Positions 1 to 10,936 of a DNA stretch of 64,000 nt are shown one piece after another (the first letter of the stretch is position 1; every line of letters starts with the position of its first letter). Source of the DNA: Warburgia ugandensis (Eukaryota > Streptophyta > Magnoliopsida > Canellales > Canellaceae). Location of the stretch: positions 33,896,684 to 33,960,683 of the forward strand of contig CP141128.1 of the NCBI GenBank assembly GCA_035236585.1. Direction: 5' to 3'. The notes under the pieces were generated by a model. That model ran no database searches and was not told where the DNA came from. It was given only the letters and a program-made list of their open reading frames with translations. The translations under genes and the position numbers were made by a program.

Positions 1-227
1 AAGTTTGGACATAGCTTTCCTACTATGTATAGTCCTTAGACTTCCTATAATACATATTGATTAGATTCTATAACTTCAACTATTGTTCTTTGTAACAACC
101 TTCCAATCTTTGGAAGTAATTTTCTATTTTCTTATTCTTCCATCATTTGGAAGTGTATACTTTATTTCTTCTCTACAGTTCATACTTCTTTATTATTTCC
201 TTCTATTGACAACTTCTTGTCAAATTC
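1..227 (-). mobile_element. M1 retrotransposon interior, distal fragment
   Basis: AT-rich non-coding DNA with no credible ORF. It ends in AATTC, which recurs immediately after element O at 16393. This stretch and 16393-19455 were therefore contiguous before O inserted. Orientation is inferred from the M1 primer site at 19441-19454. The far end of M1 lies outside the window. Confidence 0.7.
223..227. repeat. Target site duplication of O, left copy (AATTC)
   Basis: These five bases directly precede the TGTAATGCCC start of the O 5' LTR. They recur at 16393-16397, directly after the 3' LTR end GTCGTCACA. A 5-bp duplication is normal for Ty3/gypsy integrases. Confidence 0.93.
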
Positions 228-575
228 TGTAATGCCCGAACAATTTACGTCATTTTTAACAAAAATTGGACATTTTATGGGAAATAAATTCTGTTAAATG
301 TTTTACTTTATTTAAAATATTAAATAAATAAATTTATGAGGAAACATGGTACCATTAGATTCTACTCAAAAAATGGAATCCAACGCCTCAGGGGCAGCTC
401 TGTAATTTAAATAGAAAACGAAAAAGAGCGAAAAACGCAGGGGCTGTTTTGATAACGGCACCCCCTGTCGTCTTCCACCTCTAGACTTCTCTAGAAAACC
501 CTTTTCTCCCAATTTCTCCAGAACACACCAGGGGAAATGGCGGCACTGCCATTGAGGAGCACCGCCTTCTCCACT

Positions 576-584
576 CTATAAAAG
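576..584 (+). promoter_or_regulatory. TATA box of O 5' LTR
   Basis: CTATAAAAG lies about 350 bp into the LTR, followed by a C-rich stretch. The same site is at 13962-13970 in the 3' LTR and 45896-45905 in solo LTR S2. The position fits an LTR U3 core promoter. Confidence 0.7.
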
Positions 585-1080
585 CCCCATCTCCCCCTCA
601 CGAAAACACAATTTTTGGCAACTTTGGGACTGGGGTTTCCGGCAAAACCCGGAAACCTGTCTCAACCCAGTTCCCTCTGCATTTTTCGGCAACGGCCAGG
701 CCCAAGTCAGGCCGGCCATTGCCATTTTACCCATGACCCTCTCTTCTTTTCGGTCTTGGCAATGGGTTTTCCCCCTTCTTCGAGTTTCCCGACGAGCAGG
801 GGCACCCATCAGGAAAAGGGCATCCCTAGGCTAACTAGGTAAGCCGTTTTTCCCCTCCTTTCTCTCTGTTTCACTTCCCCAGGTCAGATCTAGGCCAGAT
901 CTAGCGTTTTCCGGCTAGAAGTCGTAAGACCTAGGATCGGACCAACGAAGGAGACGATCCTGGGCATGGTGCGTGATGCACACCCAACTGAGCCCATGGA
1001 CGGACCCCAGGCACGCGACTGTTCACGGGGGCCCGCGACTATGTATGGGCGTGGCCTCGATGTGTCCCAGGTGCAATCCT

Positions 1081-1480
1081 GGTTTGACTAGGACGCATGG
1101 TCAGCCTAGGAGCCAAGGCGCATTTTGCCTATGCCAAAGGCATGTTCGCACGATGGCATCCCGGACACGCATCATAGCGAGTAGCTTGGGCATGCATGTG
1201 CATGAACACTGTCCTTGGTGCGGCCTTCGGGTGCGCACGCGACATGGGGCATGGGTCCTAGCTCGACCAGGATGCACGAGGTGCCCTGGGAGCTGAGACG
1301 TGCCATGTTACACCAAAGGTGTGTCTGTATGATGCCATCCTGGATGCGCATCATAGCGCATCACTTGAGCTTGCATGTGCGCATGCAAAATGCGATCCTT
1401 GGCATGGCCTTTAGGTGTGGACACACGAAAGATGGTCGCAGTTCAACGAGGATGCACGGGTGTCTTGGGAATTGGGACAC
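1081..1480 (+). repeat. ~180-bp tandem units in the O 5' LTR leader
   Basis: The pattern 'GGTTTGACTAGGACGCA...' recurs at about 1261 (GCTCGACCAGGATGCACG) and again, partially, at about 1440 (GTTCAACGAGGATGCACG). The period is near 180 bp. Each unit carries GATGCCATCC and GCATGTGCGCATGC-like palindromic words. The same arrangement is in the 3' LTR (14457-14830), and a shorter one is in S2 (46437-46660). Confidence 0.75.
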
Positions 1481-2094
1481 ACAGACCTAACGAGACTATA
1501 AGGATAGGATTAGAGGACAATTTACAGAGTTAACCATGAAATAGTAGATCCACATCATAGGATCTAGCCTGACAATGAATTAGGCAAGGACCATGGACCC
1601 TAAAAGGCAGATCTAACGATCTAATATCTCAATAGAATGAAATTGAGAAGGACTCCTTGTATCCATTTATACACAAGAGTTTATAAATGAGACCCAGGGA
1701 CGAGTTGAGTGATAAAGGACGCAACTCCAGGAGACTTTGAGGTAGGTGCTGTATCGCTACTAGACTTTTTAAAAGAGCCATGATCATTTTGAGAATGCAT
1801 GTTTTAAGTAGAAGTATATGACTTGTTTAGCATGACTTATTTTATGACTTGAATGAATTCGGCATGCATATCATAAATACATTATGCATAGACATGTTTT
1901 GCAAACAATTGCATATATTGCATGATTTGTGAGCATTGAGTTCTTGAAAAATTGCATGTCCTAGAGGGTTACCAAAAGATGCTGGAGTGCCCAAGAGATG
2001 TTGGGTAGGCAGTTGTGAGGGCTAGGCAGTTGTGAGGGACCCAAAGAGGATAGGTTTTGAAAAAGAGGTTTTTGGCTTGTTTGATCATATATGA

Positions 2095-2400
2095 TTTGGG
2101 CTGGTAAGCTCGTGGGCGCTATGCCAAGAGGTTTGGGTTGGCCTCCAGCCTCTACCACTATTAGGTGAATGGGTACCACGTCCAAAAAGGGCATGTCCCT
2201 GCTTCGACTGCATGTGGTACAGGGGGCTACCAGTGGTGTCCCGGCACTGGGTTGAAGTGTCATATGTCCCGTGGAGGCATATGACCCTATGTCCCTAGGT
2301 ACCCAGGGACCACATGGTGGTGATGTCGTGAGCATAGTTGGACCTTATGGTTTGAGGATTTACTTGCATTGCATATGGCATGACATGAGGTTGGTCGACC
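2095..2400 (+). other. Conserved structured island of the LTR family (O 5' copy)
   Basis: A GC-richer block within AT-rich LTR DNA. It is conserved at 5070-5390, 10005-10330, 15430-15755 and 47240-47565, and partly at 24527-24690. It contains inverted-repeat words and the palindrome TGGTCGACCA. Apparent short ORFs here differ in frame and length between copies, so RNA or DNA structure is a better guess than coding. Confidence 0.6.
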
Positions 2401-3047
2401 ATACCATATATCCATGAGTTGGATTCAATGGAGCATCTTATACATATCATTATGTTTATGATATATATGATACTTTCGACTTGGATTATGCTATTCTTTA
2501 AGTCGTTAGTATTTCAATTCGACAGTGGTTTTTAATATCTATATTGAACATGATTGTTTTAACATGCACATGTTTGAAAGAGCATATGATTTTAAACATA
2601 ACATGCATTGCAAAACTAGTAGTGATAGACTCCTACTGAGTATAGTATATACTCACCCTATCCTTAACATTTTTCAAGATAGTTCCATCCATGAGTAGAG
2701 GACACCTATGTTAGTGCTACGAGCAAGAAAAATCAAAAGAAGACAATTATACATGTAAGTAAACGCTCCACCCTTTGGACATGTATTTGTATTTATTTAC
2801 AGTTGGGCTATGAGTTGTGATTGGATAGACCTAGGGAAAACATTTATGATTTCTAAAGTTTTCCAAAAACTACTTTGGTTGTGGTGAAAGCAAATGACAC
2901 TCGGGGTTTTCAAAATAAGTTTAAAACTAAAGATTTTTAGCTGCATTGCATAGTTTTTATAAAATGGTTTTCAAATAGGGATGCATCCCGCCTTAGTAAT
3001 TAACTATTGCATTTAAAAATGCATGAGAAAACCCTGGTCGTCATAGT

Positions 3048-3059
3048 TGGTATTAGAGC
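3048..3059 (+). other. Primer binding site of O (initiator tRNA-Met type)
   Basis: TGGTATTAGAGC lies two bases after the LTR end. The usual plant gypsy site is TGGTATCAGAGC, complementary to the 3' end of initiator tRNA-Met. One C-to-T change separates them. Confidence 0.88.
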
Positions 3060-3450
3060 CTAGGTTTTATCCTTTCACAGCCAGTCCAGCATGTCCAAGG
3101 GTCATGACAATAGAGAAAATCAAGAAGAAATAGTATAAATAGGAGTAGTAGAGATTACTACTTCTATTTGAGGATTACAATATTAATGCTCAAGGCATTT
3201 CACCATAAGCCAATAGGTGAAAAAAGGAGATGGGTCTAGCAAAAACTTAGATATTGGATGGCTTAAATCTTATCAATAAGGATTATTGTGGTGTGGTGCA
3301 AATAGGGAAACTCATATATATTAGATTATGATAAGAATGATGAATGAGGATGCTAGTGAACTTGTTAGTAGATAGTTTTGATTTGTAATAGATTAATCTC
3401 ACCAAAGATGAGAACATCAAAGAACCTAGATGGCTATCTTACCATCATAA

Positions 3451-3455
3451 AGAAT
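3451..3455. repeat. Target site duplication of I, left copy (AGAAT)
   Basis: AGAAT directly precedes TGTAATGACTCC and recurs at 10932-10936 after GTCGTCACA. Confidence 0.93.
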
Positions 3456-3873
3456 TGTAATGACTCCAATTTTGTAACATTAAAATCCCAAGTTAGCAAT
3501 GAAAAGTTTAGTTTTTGAAGATAAGGGTATTTTGGTCATTTCACTATTCACCTTGACTGAACCCAGATCCTGAAAATGGTACCATTAGGTGCGTCTCAGA
3601 AAAAGGAATCCAACAAGACCAAAATCACCCAAAACGGAGTTAAAATGAGCAAATTATGGCCCTTTGAAGTTCAGGGGCAAAAATGTAATTTTCACTAAAA
3701 AACGGATTTAGCCTGCAAAACACAAGGGCCCGTTTTGATATGGGAACCCCTCTTCTTCAACCTCCTAGAAGGTTCTAGAATGGCGGTGATTGGAGGAGAA
3801 ATCACCACCATTCTGGAGGCTTCTCCACCACTATTCAAGGGCGGTGAGAGCCCCCTCCAAAACTCTTTTGTAG

Positions 3874-3884
3874 CTCTATAGCCC
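3874..3884 (+). promoter_or_regulatory. Lost TATA box in I 5' LTR (29-bp deletion)
   Basis: Here the sequence reads TAGCTCTATAGCCC. The 3' LTR at 8803-8852 and solo LTR S carry CTATAAATAG plus further bases between CTATA and GCCC. The 5' promoter is therefore probably disabled. Confidence 0.75.
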
Positions 3885-5069
3885 AAAAGCTTGGGAAAAA
3901 CCCATTTTGGAGAAGCCACCAAGAGGAGAAACGTGGAGAAAAACCCAGCAACGAGCCAGGTATGCCCAAGACCCCTCCAAACCTGTCTTCCCATTAGTCC
4001 TAGGCTAAGTTTCCCTAAGTTTTTGCATGAAAAATCATGCAAAAACGGGCCCTGGAGAGTCACAAAGGACCCAAGGACGATCCCTGGCCGCACTGGTTTG
4101 ACAGGGTTGAACCAGGGCATCCCAAGGATGCCCCAGTCCCCCAACGGACGAAATGTTCCCCACTAGACGAAACACGTCGTTCGCGTTCGAGAGAAACCAG
4201 CGAGTGCGTCTGTGGAAGGGCCCACAAATGAAAAAGACGGGTGGGAATCCAGCGTGTCTGCAAACGCGCCCGCTGGGGCGCATGCCGTTGACGCGCAACG
4301 CACTAGCATTCTGGGATTCCACCTCTTAAAGGCCTTTATGTACATCTGATACTAAAAAGCTTGTAACTTGAGATCTAGAGCTCCGATTGAGGCGTTGTGA
4401 AAGGCATTGTGTCCGTGTCGATGACGCGGACACACCCAAACTATAAAATCCCTAATCAAGGTCCAATCTAAGGTAGGCACAACCCTTAGAATAGGATAGT
4501 GGCACGTGGCCACTAGACCTTTGGAAAATTGATGATACCAAGGCCCAATTAGGACCTTAGGACACCCATAGGCATGGGGATGAACCCTTAATGCCTAAGT
4601 AATAAGACCAACCACTCTAAAACCTATAAAAGATAGGTCAAACTAACCTTGATTCCCCAAACCATGTTCACGAGCGTCCGAGGACAAAGGGGTTAGCGCG
4701 ACCTAGCTAGGTAGGTGCTCTATTGCTACTAGACTTTTTAAAAGAGTTATGCTTGTTTTATGCATGTTTTAAGTATAAGTTATAAAACTTGTTTAGCATG
4801 ACTTAATTCAGCATACATAGGATAAATGCTTTATGCATAAATATGTTTTGTAAATAATTGCATAGATATGTTTTGCAAACAAATGCATATATTGCATGAT
4901 TTGTGAGCATTGAGTTTTTGAAAGATTGCATGTCCTTGAGGGTTACCAAAAGACGCTGGAGTGCCCAAAAGTCACTGGCTAGGCAGTTGTGAGGGCCAGG
5001 TAGTTGTGAGGGACCCAAAGAGGACAGTTTTGAAAAAAAGAGGTTTTTACTTGTTTGATCGTATATGAT

Positions 5070-5390
5070 TTAGGCTAGTAAGCTTGTGGGCGCTATGCCG
5101 AGAGGTTGGGGTGGCCTCCCAGCCTCTACCACTACTAGGTGGATTAGGTACCATGCCCAGAAAGGGCATGTACCTACGTCGACTGCATGTGGTACAGGGG
5201 GCTACCACTGGTGTCACGGCACTGGGTCGATGTGTCATATGCCCCGTGGAGGCTATGGCACTGTGTCCCTAGGTACTCGGGGACCACACGGTGACGAGGT
5301 CGTGGGCATAGTTGGACCCTATGGTTTCGTGGACTTATTTGCATTGCATATGGCATGATATGACATTGGTCGACCATACCATACTAGATA
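5070..5390 (+). other. Conserved structured island (I 5' copy)
   Basis: Homologous to 2095-2400. It contains a clear inverted repeat at 5147-5174: arm GGTACCATGCCC, a short AGAAA loop, and arm GGGCATGTACC with one bulged base. TGGTCGACCA lies further on. Confidence 0.6.
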
Positions 5391-5990
5391 TCCATGAATT
5401 GGATCCAATGAAGGATTTATGCATATCGTTATGTTATGATATATATGATACTTTTGACTTGGTTTGCGCGATTCTTTAAGTCGTTAATATTTCAATGTGA
5501 CAATGGTTTTTGATGTCGATATTAAGCATGAGTGTTCAAACATGCACATGTCTTGAAAGAACATATGATTTTAAATATGGCATGCATTACAAAACTAGTA
5601 GTGATAGAGTCCTACTGAGTATAGTATATACTCACCCAAATTCCTCAACATTTTTCAGACACAAAGTAAACACTTAAGGACAAGGTACGCCTGTGACAGA
5701 AGACACCCAGACTAAGTGCAAAGTAAGTAAACCCTTACCTTATCTTACAATTTTACTTGATTGTAGTTACTCTCTATAGTTGAGGCTGTGACTAACACTT
5801 TCTTGGAATTAATGTTGATTTAAAACTTTGCCATGGCTAGATAATTAGAAAATGTGTTTTGACACTCGGGGTTTTTTATGAAAGATTGTTTTCCAAAACA
5901 AATAGATTTTCATGCATTTCATATTTACAAAACAAGAGATCTCGCCTTTTTATCAAATTTGCACCATATAAAAACTCGGGTCGTCATAGT

Positions 5991-6002
5991 TGATATCAGA
6001 GC
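5991..6002 (+). other. Primer binding site of I
   Basis: TGATATCAGAGC lies two bases after the LTR end. It is an initiator tRNA-Met-type site with one G-to-A change. Confidence 0.85.
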
Positions 6003-6092
6003 ACGGTTTGATGTTACTCACAGCCCAGTTATGAGGAGAATAACTTATAATCAAGTTTCATTCATGAAAGAGTAAGGGGTAATAGGATAACA
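6003..6092 (+). mobile_element. Leader of I and internal deletion junction
   Basis: Only about 90 bp separate the primer site from sequence coding for the C-terminal part of reverse transcriptase. A complete Tekay element would have gag, protease and the RT palm here. All of that, including the YXDD catalytic box, is absent, so a large internal deletion ends near 6075-6092. Confidence 0.8.
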
Positions 6093-8329
6093 CTAAGCAC
6101 CCTACGAGCACACAAGTTACATGCATAATTCAGTAAGTGTGAGTTTTGGCTGGAAAAGGTTAATTTCTTAGGACACATTATTTCTCAGGATGGCATAGTA
6201 GTTGACCTAGCTAAGGTTGAATCAGTACAGAAATAGGAAAGACCTAAGACAGTCACAGAAATAAGAAGCTTCTTAGGGCTTGCCAGATATTACAGGAGAT
6301 TCATCGAGGGTTTTTCACAAATTACGTTACCACTAACTAAGCTGACCAAGAAGGACACAAGATTTGAATGGACTGATAAATGTGAGGAAAACTTCCAGGA
6401 ACTAAAAAGAAGGTTAACTACAGCACCTGTCCTTACCGTACCTTCAGGAAGTAGCGAATTTGAGATATACAGCGATGCCTCGCTACAAGGACTAGGTTGC
6501 GTACTTATGCAACATGGGAAGGTAATTGCTTATGCTTCTTGGCAACTCAAGAAGCATGAAGTCAATTACCCGACTCATGACTTGGAATTAGCGGCCATAG
6601 TCTTTGCCTTGCAAATCTGGAGACATTATTTATATGGGGAAAAGTTTGAAGTTTTTACAGATCACAAGAGTCTTAAATATATCTTTTCCCAACAAGACTT
6701 AAACATGCGACAAAGAAGATGGATGGAATACTTAAAAGACTATGACTTCTCTATTCATTATCACCCTAGAAAAGTTAATGTGGTAGCTGATGCATTAGGT
6801 AGAAAAACCCAAGGGATGTGTGCAACTTTATTAACTAAGAGATGGAAGCTATTACAAGAAGTAATCACATGGAAACCAGATATAAGTAAGCATAAGATTG
6901 TTATGGCAGGCCTAACAAAAAAGTCAGCTGTTAATGAAAAGGTTAAGCAAGAACAGAAAGGAGATCCGGATATACAAGCTTTCATAGGAAAATCAGGGTT
7001 TACTAAAGAGGAAGATGGTAGCATCTACATGCAAGGAAGATTAGTGGTACCAACTAATGAAGAGTTAAGACAAGAAATCTTAAAAGAGGCTCATCGGTCT
7101 AAGTATACTATACACCTGGGAGGAACTAAGATGTATCAAGACTTAAAGAGACAATATTGGTGGGATGGTATGAAAAGAGAGATAGGGGAATTTGTGGCAA
7201 AGTGTCTAACATGTCAACAAGTAAAGCTGAACATTAAAGACCTGCGGGATTGTTACAACCCCTTGAGTTACCCGAATGGAAATGGGACCATATAACCATG
7301 GACTTCATCGTAGGGTTACCCAGGACCTCTAAGGGTCATGACATGATCTAGGTAATTGTTGATAGACTGACTAAGACAGCCCATTTCCTTCCTATACACC
7401 ATACCCAATCTATCGATAGCCTATCTCAGCTATACATCAAAGAGATAGTAAGTTTACATGGCATACCCCTTAGTATCACTTCAGATAGGGATAGCCATTT
7501 CACTTCGCAACTTTGGAAGTCCATCCAAAAATCCTTAGGATCTTCCTTGAACTATAGCACAGCCTTCCATCCCCAGACCGATGGATAGTTAGAGCGTATG
7601 ATCCAGACAGTCGAAGATATGTTGCGAACCTGTGCCCTTGATTGGAAGCAGAGCTGGGATGGAAACCTACCGCTAGTCCAGTTTGTGTACAACAATAGCT
7701 TTCAGTTGAGCATTAGCATGGCTCTGTACGAGGTGCTTTATGGGAGACCCTGTCGATCACCCAACAGTTGGAGTGAAGTTGGAGAGTCCAGGGTGCTCCA
7801 GTCTGAGCTGGTGGAGCAATACGCCGAGAAGGTCAAACTCATAAGAAGACGCCTCCTCACAGCTCAAAGTGGCCAAAAGAGCTATGTTGATCGAAGGAGG
7901 AGACCATTAGAATTCGACATAGGAGAGCACATTTTCCTGAAGATATCTCCCACTAAAGGAGTTATGCGGTTCGGTATCAAGGGCAAGCTTAGTCCATAGG
8001 ACCTTTCAAAATCCTGGAGAAAGTGAGAAAAGTGGCCTACAGGATCGCGCTACCCCCTCAGCTATCTGAAGTGCATAACATATTCCATGTATCTATGCTA
8101 AGGAGGTACGTGCCAGACCCTGCTCATGTCATCCAACCAGGTACCCATAGAGTTGACGGAGGATCTCAAGCTAGAGACGAGACCAGTTGAGATCCAGGAT
8201 CGTAAGATTAAGAAGCTGCGGAACAAGGACATACCCTTAGTCAAAGTTTTGTGGAGAAATGAGCACATGGAAGAAGAGACTTGGGAACCGGAGTCAGAAA
8301 TGGGAGAAAAGTACCCCGAGATCTTTTGA
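6093..8329 (+). pseudogene. Broken chromovirus pol: RT tail, RNase H, integrase, chromodomain
   Basis: Ty3/gypsy polyprotein remnant. Order: end of RT thumb/connection (KCEFWL near 6130, [13 protein letters not shown] near 6275); RNase H from about 6468 ([19 protein letters not shown] and VVADAL carry the acidic residues); integrase zinc-binding HHCC region near 7090-7220 (ends CLTCQQVK); integrase core with Asp in TMDF at 7301, Asp in TSDRD near 7480, and Glu in LERMIQT near 7592; then a C-terminal chromodomain near 8225-8329 (VLWRNEHMEEETWEPE), which marks the Tekay/Del clade. Stops lie at 6126, 6234, 7349 and 7586. Frame shifts lie near 7225, 7997 and 8142. Several stops are TGG-to-TAG or CAG-to-TAG type. 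The product would be non-functional, and gag, protease and the RT palm are missing. Confidence 0.93.
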
Positions 8330-8366
8330 CTGTATATATTGTAGAATTTCGGGGGAGAAATTTCCC

Positions 8367-8380
8367 TAAGGGGGTAAGAA
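8367..8380 (+). other. Polypurine tract of I
   Basis: A purine run with AAGGGGGTAAGAA immediately precedes the 3' LTR, as expected for the plus-strand primer. It follows an AATTTCGGGGGAGAAA stretch typical of Tekay-type element ends. Confidence 0.85.
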
Positions 8381-10931
8381 TGTAATGACTCCAATTTTGT
8401 AACATTAAAATCCCAAGTTAGCAATGAAAAGTTCAGTTTTTGAAGATAAGGGTATTTTGGTCATTTCACTATTCACCTTGACTAAACCCAAAAATTTGAT
8501 CCTGAAAATGGCACCATTAGGTGCATCTTAGAAAAAGGAATCCAACAAGACCAAAATCACCCAAAACGGAGTTAAAATGAGCAAGTTATGGCCCTTTGAA
8601 GTTCAGGGGCAAAAATGTAATTTTCACTAAAAAACGGATTTAGCCTACAAAACACAGGGGCTCGTTTTGATACGGGCACCCCTCTTCTTCAACCTCTTAG
8701 AGGGTTCTAGAACAGCGGTGATTGGAGGAGAAATCACCACTATTCTGGAGGTTTCTCCACCACCACTCAAGGGCGGTGAGAGCCCCCTCGAGAACCCTCT
8801 TATAGCTCTATAAATAGAGCTCTTGGGCGCCTCTAATGGCAGCCCAAAAGCTTGGAGAAAACCCGTTTTGGAGAAGCAACCAAGAGGAGAAACGTAGAGT
8901 AAAACCCAGCAACGAGCCAGGTATGCCCAAGATCCCTCCAAACCCGTCTTCCCATTAGTCCTAGGCTAAGTTTCCCTAAGTTTTTGCATGAAAAATCATG
9001 CAAAAAAGGGCCCTGGAGAGTCACAAAGGACCCAGGGACAATCCCTAGGCCACACTGGATCGACAGGGTCAAACCAGGGCGTCCCGAGGACGCCCCGGTC
9101 CCCCAACGAACGAAATGTTCCCCACTAGACGAAACACGTCGTTCGCATTCGAGAGAAACCAGCAGACGCATCCACGGACGCGCCCGCAAATGAAAAAGAC
9201 AGGCGGGAATCCAGCAAATCTACAGATGCACCTGCTGGGGTGCATGCCACTAACGCGCAACGCGCTAGCATTCTAGGATTCCACCTCTTAAAGGCCTTTA
9301 TGTACATGTGATACTAAAAAGCGTATAACTTGAGATTTAGAGCTCCAATTGAGGCGCCGCAAAAGGCGTTGTGTCCGAGTCGATGATGCGGACACACCCA
9401 AACTATAAAATCCTTAATCAAGCTCCAATCTAAGGAAGTCATGACCCTTAGAATAGGATGGTGGCGCGTGGCCACTAGACCTTTGGAAAACTGATGATAC
9501 CAAGGCCCAATTAGGACCTTAGGACACCCATAGGCATGGGAATGAACCCTTAATGCCTAAGTAATAAGACCAACCACTCTAAAACCTATAAAAGATAGGC
9601 CAAACTAACCTTGATTCCCCAAACCATGTTCACAAGCGTACAAGGACAAAGGGGTTAGCGCGACCTAGCCAGGTAGGTGCTCTATCGCTACTATACTTTT
9701 TAAAAGAGCTATGCTTGTTCTATGCATGTTTTAAGTATAAGTTATAAAACTTGTTTAGCATGACTTAATTCAGCATACATAGGATAAATGCTTTATGCAT
9801 AGATATGTTTTGTAAATAATTGCATAGATATGTTTTGCAAACAAATGCATATATTGCATGATTTGTGAGCATTGAGTTTTTGAAAGATTGCATATCCTTG
9901 AGGGTTACGAAAAGATGTTGGGTTGGCAGTTGTGAGGGCCAGGCTGTTGTGAGGGATCCAAAGAGGACAGTTTAGAAAAAAAGAGGTTTTTACTTATTTG
10001 ATCGTATATGATTTGGGCTAGTAAGCTCATGGGTGCTATGCCGAGAGGTTGGGGTGGCCTCCCAGCCTCTACCACTACTAGGTGGATTAGGTACCACGCC
10101 CAAAAAGGGCATGTACCTACGTCGACTGCATGTGGTACAGGGGGCTACCACTGGTGTCACGGCACTGGGTCGATGTGTCATATGCCCCGTGGAGGCTATG
10201 GCGCTGTGTCCCTAGGTACCCGGGGACCACACGGTGGCGAGGTCGTGGGCATAGTTGGACCCTATGGTTTCGTGGACTTATTTGCATTGCATATGGCATG
10301 ATATGACGTTGGTCGACCATACCATACTAGATATCCATGAATTGGATTCAATGAAGGATCTTATGCATATCGTTATGTTATGATATATATGATACTTTCA
10401 ACTTGGTTTGTGTGATTCTTTAAGTCGTTAATATTTCAATTTGACAATGGTTTTTGATGTCGATATTAAGCATGAGTGTTGAAACATGCACATGTCTTGA
10501 AAGAGCATATGATTTTAAATATAGCATGCATTACAAAACTAGTAGTGATAGACTCCTACTGAGTATAGGATATACTTACCCAAATTCCTCAACATTTTTC
10601 AGACACAAAGTAAACACTTAAGAACAAGGTACGCCTGTGACAGAAGACACCCAGACTAAGTGGAAAGTAAGTAAACCCTTACCTTATCTTGCAATGTTAC
10701 TTGATTGTAGTTGCTCTCTATAGCTGAGGCTGTGACTAACACTTTCTTTGGATTAATGTTGATTTAAAACTTTACCATGGCTAGATAATTGGAAAATGTG
10801 TTTTGACACTCTGGGTTTTTACGAAAGATTGTTTTTCAAAACAAACAGATTTTCATGCATTTCATATTTATAAAACAAGAGATCTCGCCTTTTTATCAAA
10901 TTTGCACCATATAAAAACCCCGGTCGTCACA
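8381..10931 (+). mobile_element. Element I, 3' LTR (~2.55 kb)
   Basis: Begins TGTAATGACTCC and ends GTCGTCACA, followed by the AGAAT duplication. It retains the TATA box (8808-8817) lost in the 5' copy and has small indels relative to it. The structured island lies at about 10005-10330. Confidence 0.95.
8804..8821 (+). promoter_or_regulatory. TATA box inside an 8-bp inverted repeat, I 3' LTR
   Basis: AGCTCTAT-AA-ATAGAGCT is a perfect inverted repeat with CTATAAATAG at its centre. The same arrangement is in solo LTR S at 23070-23087. It is the likely LTR core promoter. Confidence 0.65.
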
Positions 10932-10936
10932 AGAAT
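10932..10936. repeat. Target site duplication of I, right copy (AGAAT)
   Basis: Matches 3451-3455 and marks the return to the interior of O. Confidence 0.93.

Larger units (their letters stand above)
228..3045 (+). mobile_element. Element O, 5' LTR (Tekay-like, ~2.8 kb)
   Basis: Begins TGTAATGCCCGA and ends GTCGTCATA, followed at once by a primer site. It aligns along its length with 13561-16392. It holds a TATA box (576), a GC-rich leader with ~180-bp tandem units (1081-1480), and a structured island near 2095-2400 that is shared with the other LTRs. Relative to the 3' copy it lacks about 53 bp near position 393, just after the bases CGCCTCA. Early mismatches between the two LTRs are mostly C/T and A/G, as expected from decay of methylated cytosine. 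Small ORFs read through it but are not conserved as proteins. Confidence 0.93.
3046..3455 (+). mobile_element. Element O interior, left part (non-coding)
   Basis: After the primer site, this purine-rich sequence has stops in all frames and no gag-like reading. It ends at AGAAT, where element I inserted. It resumes at 10937. Confidence 0.75.
3456..5988 (+). mobile_element. Element I, 5' LTR (~2.5 kb)
   Basis: Begins TGTAATGACTCC and ends TCGTCATA before the primer site. It matches 8381-10931 closely: about one mismatch in the first ~100 bases. A 29-bp deletion at about 3880 removes the TATA box that the 3' LTR keeps at 8808-8817. It shares its last ~1.3 kb with the O LTR (from GGTAGGTGCTCTAT onward), while the first half is a diverged version. 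Confidence 0.95.

Noticed and set aside
973-1490. Overlapping ORFs of 60-107 codons in the O 5' LTR
   Set aside because: They fall in the GC-rich tandem leader. Frame, start and length change in the 3' LTR and S2, and no domain is visible.
5084-5358. Similar small ORFs (MPRGWGGLP..., REVGVASQPLP...) in several LTRs
   Set aside because: They recur only because the LTR island recurs. Two frames are open at once, and stops or indels differ between copies, so DNA conservation explains them.
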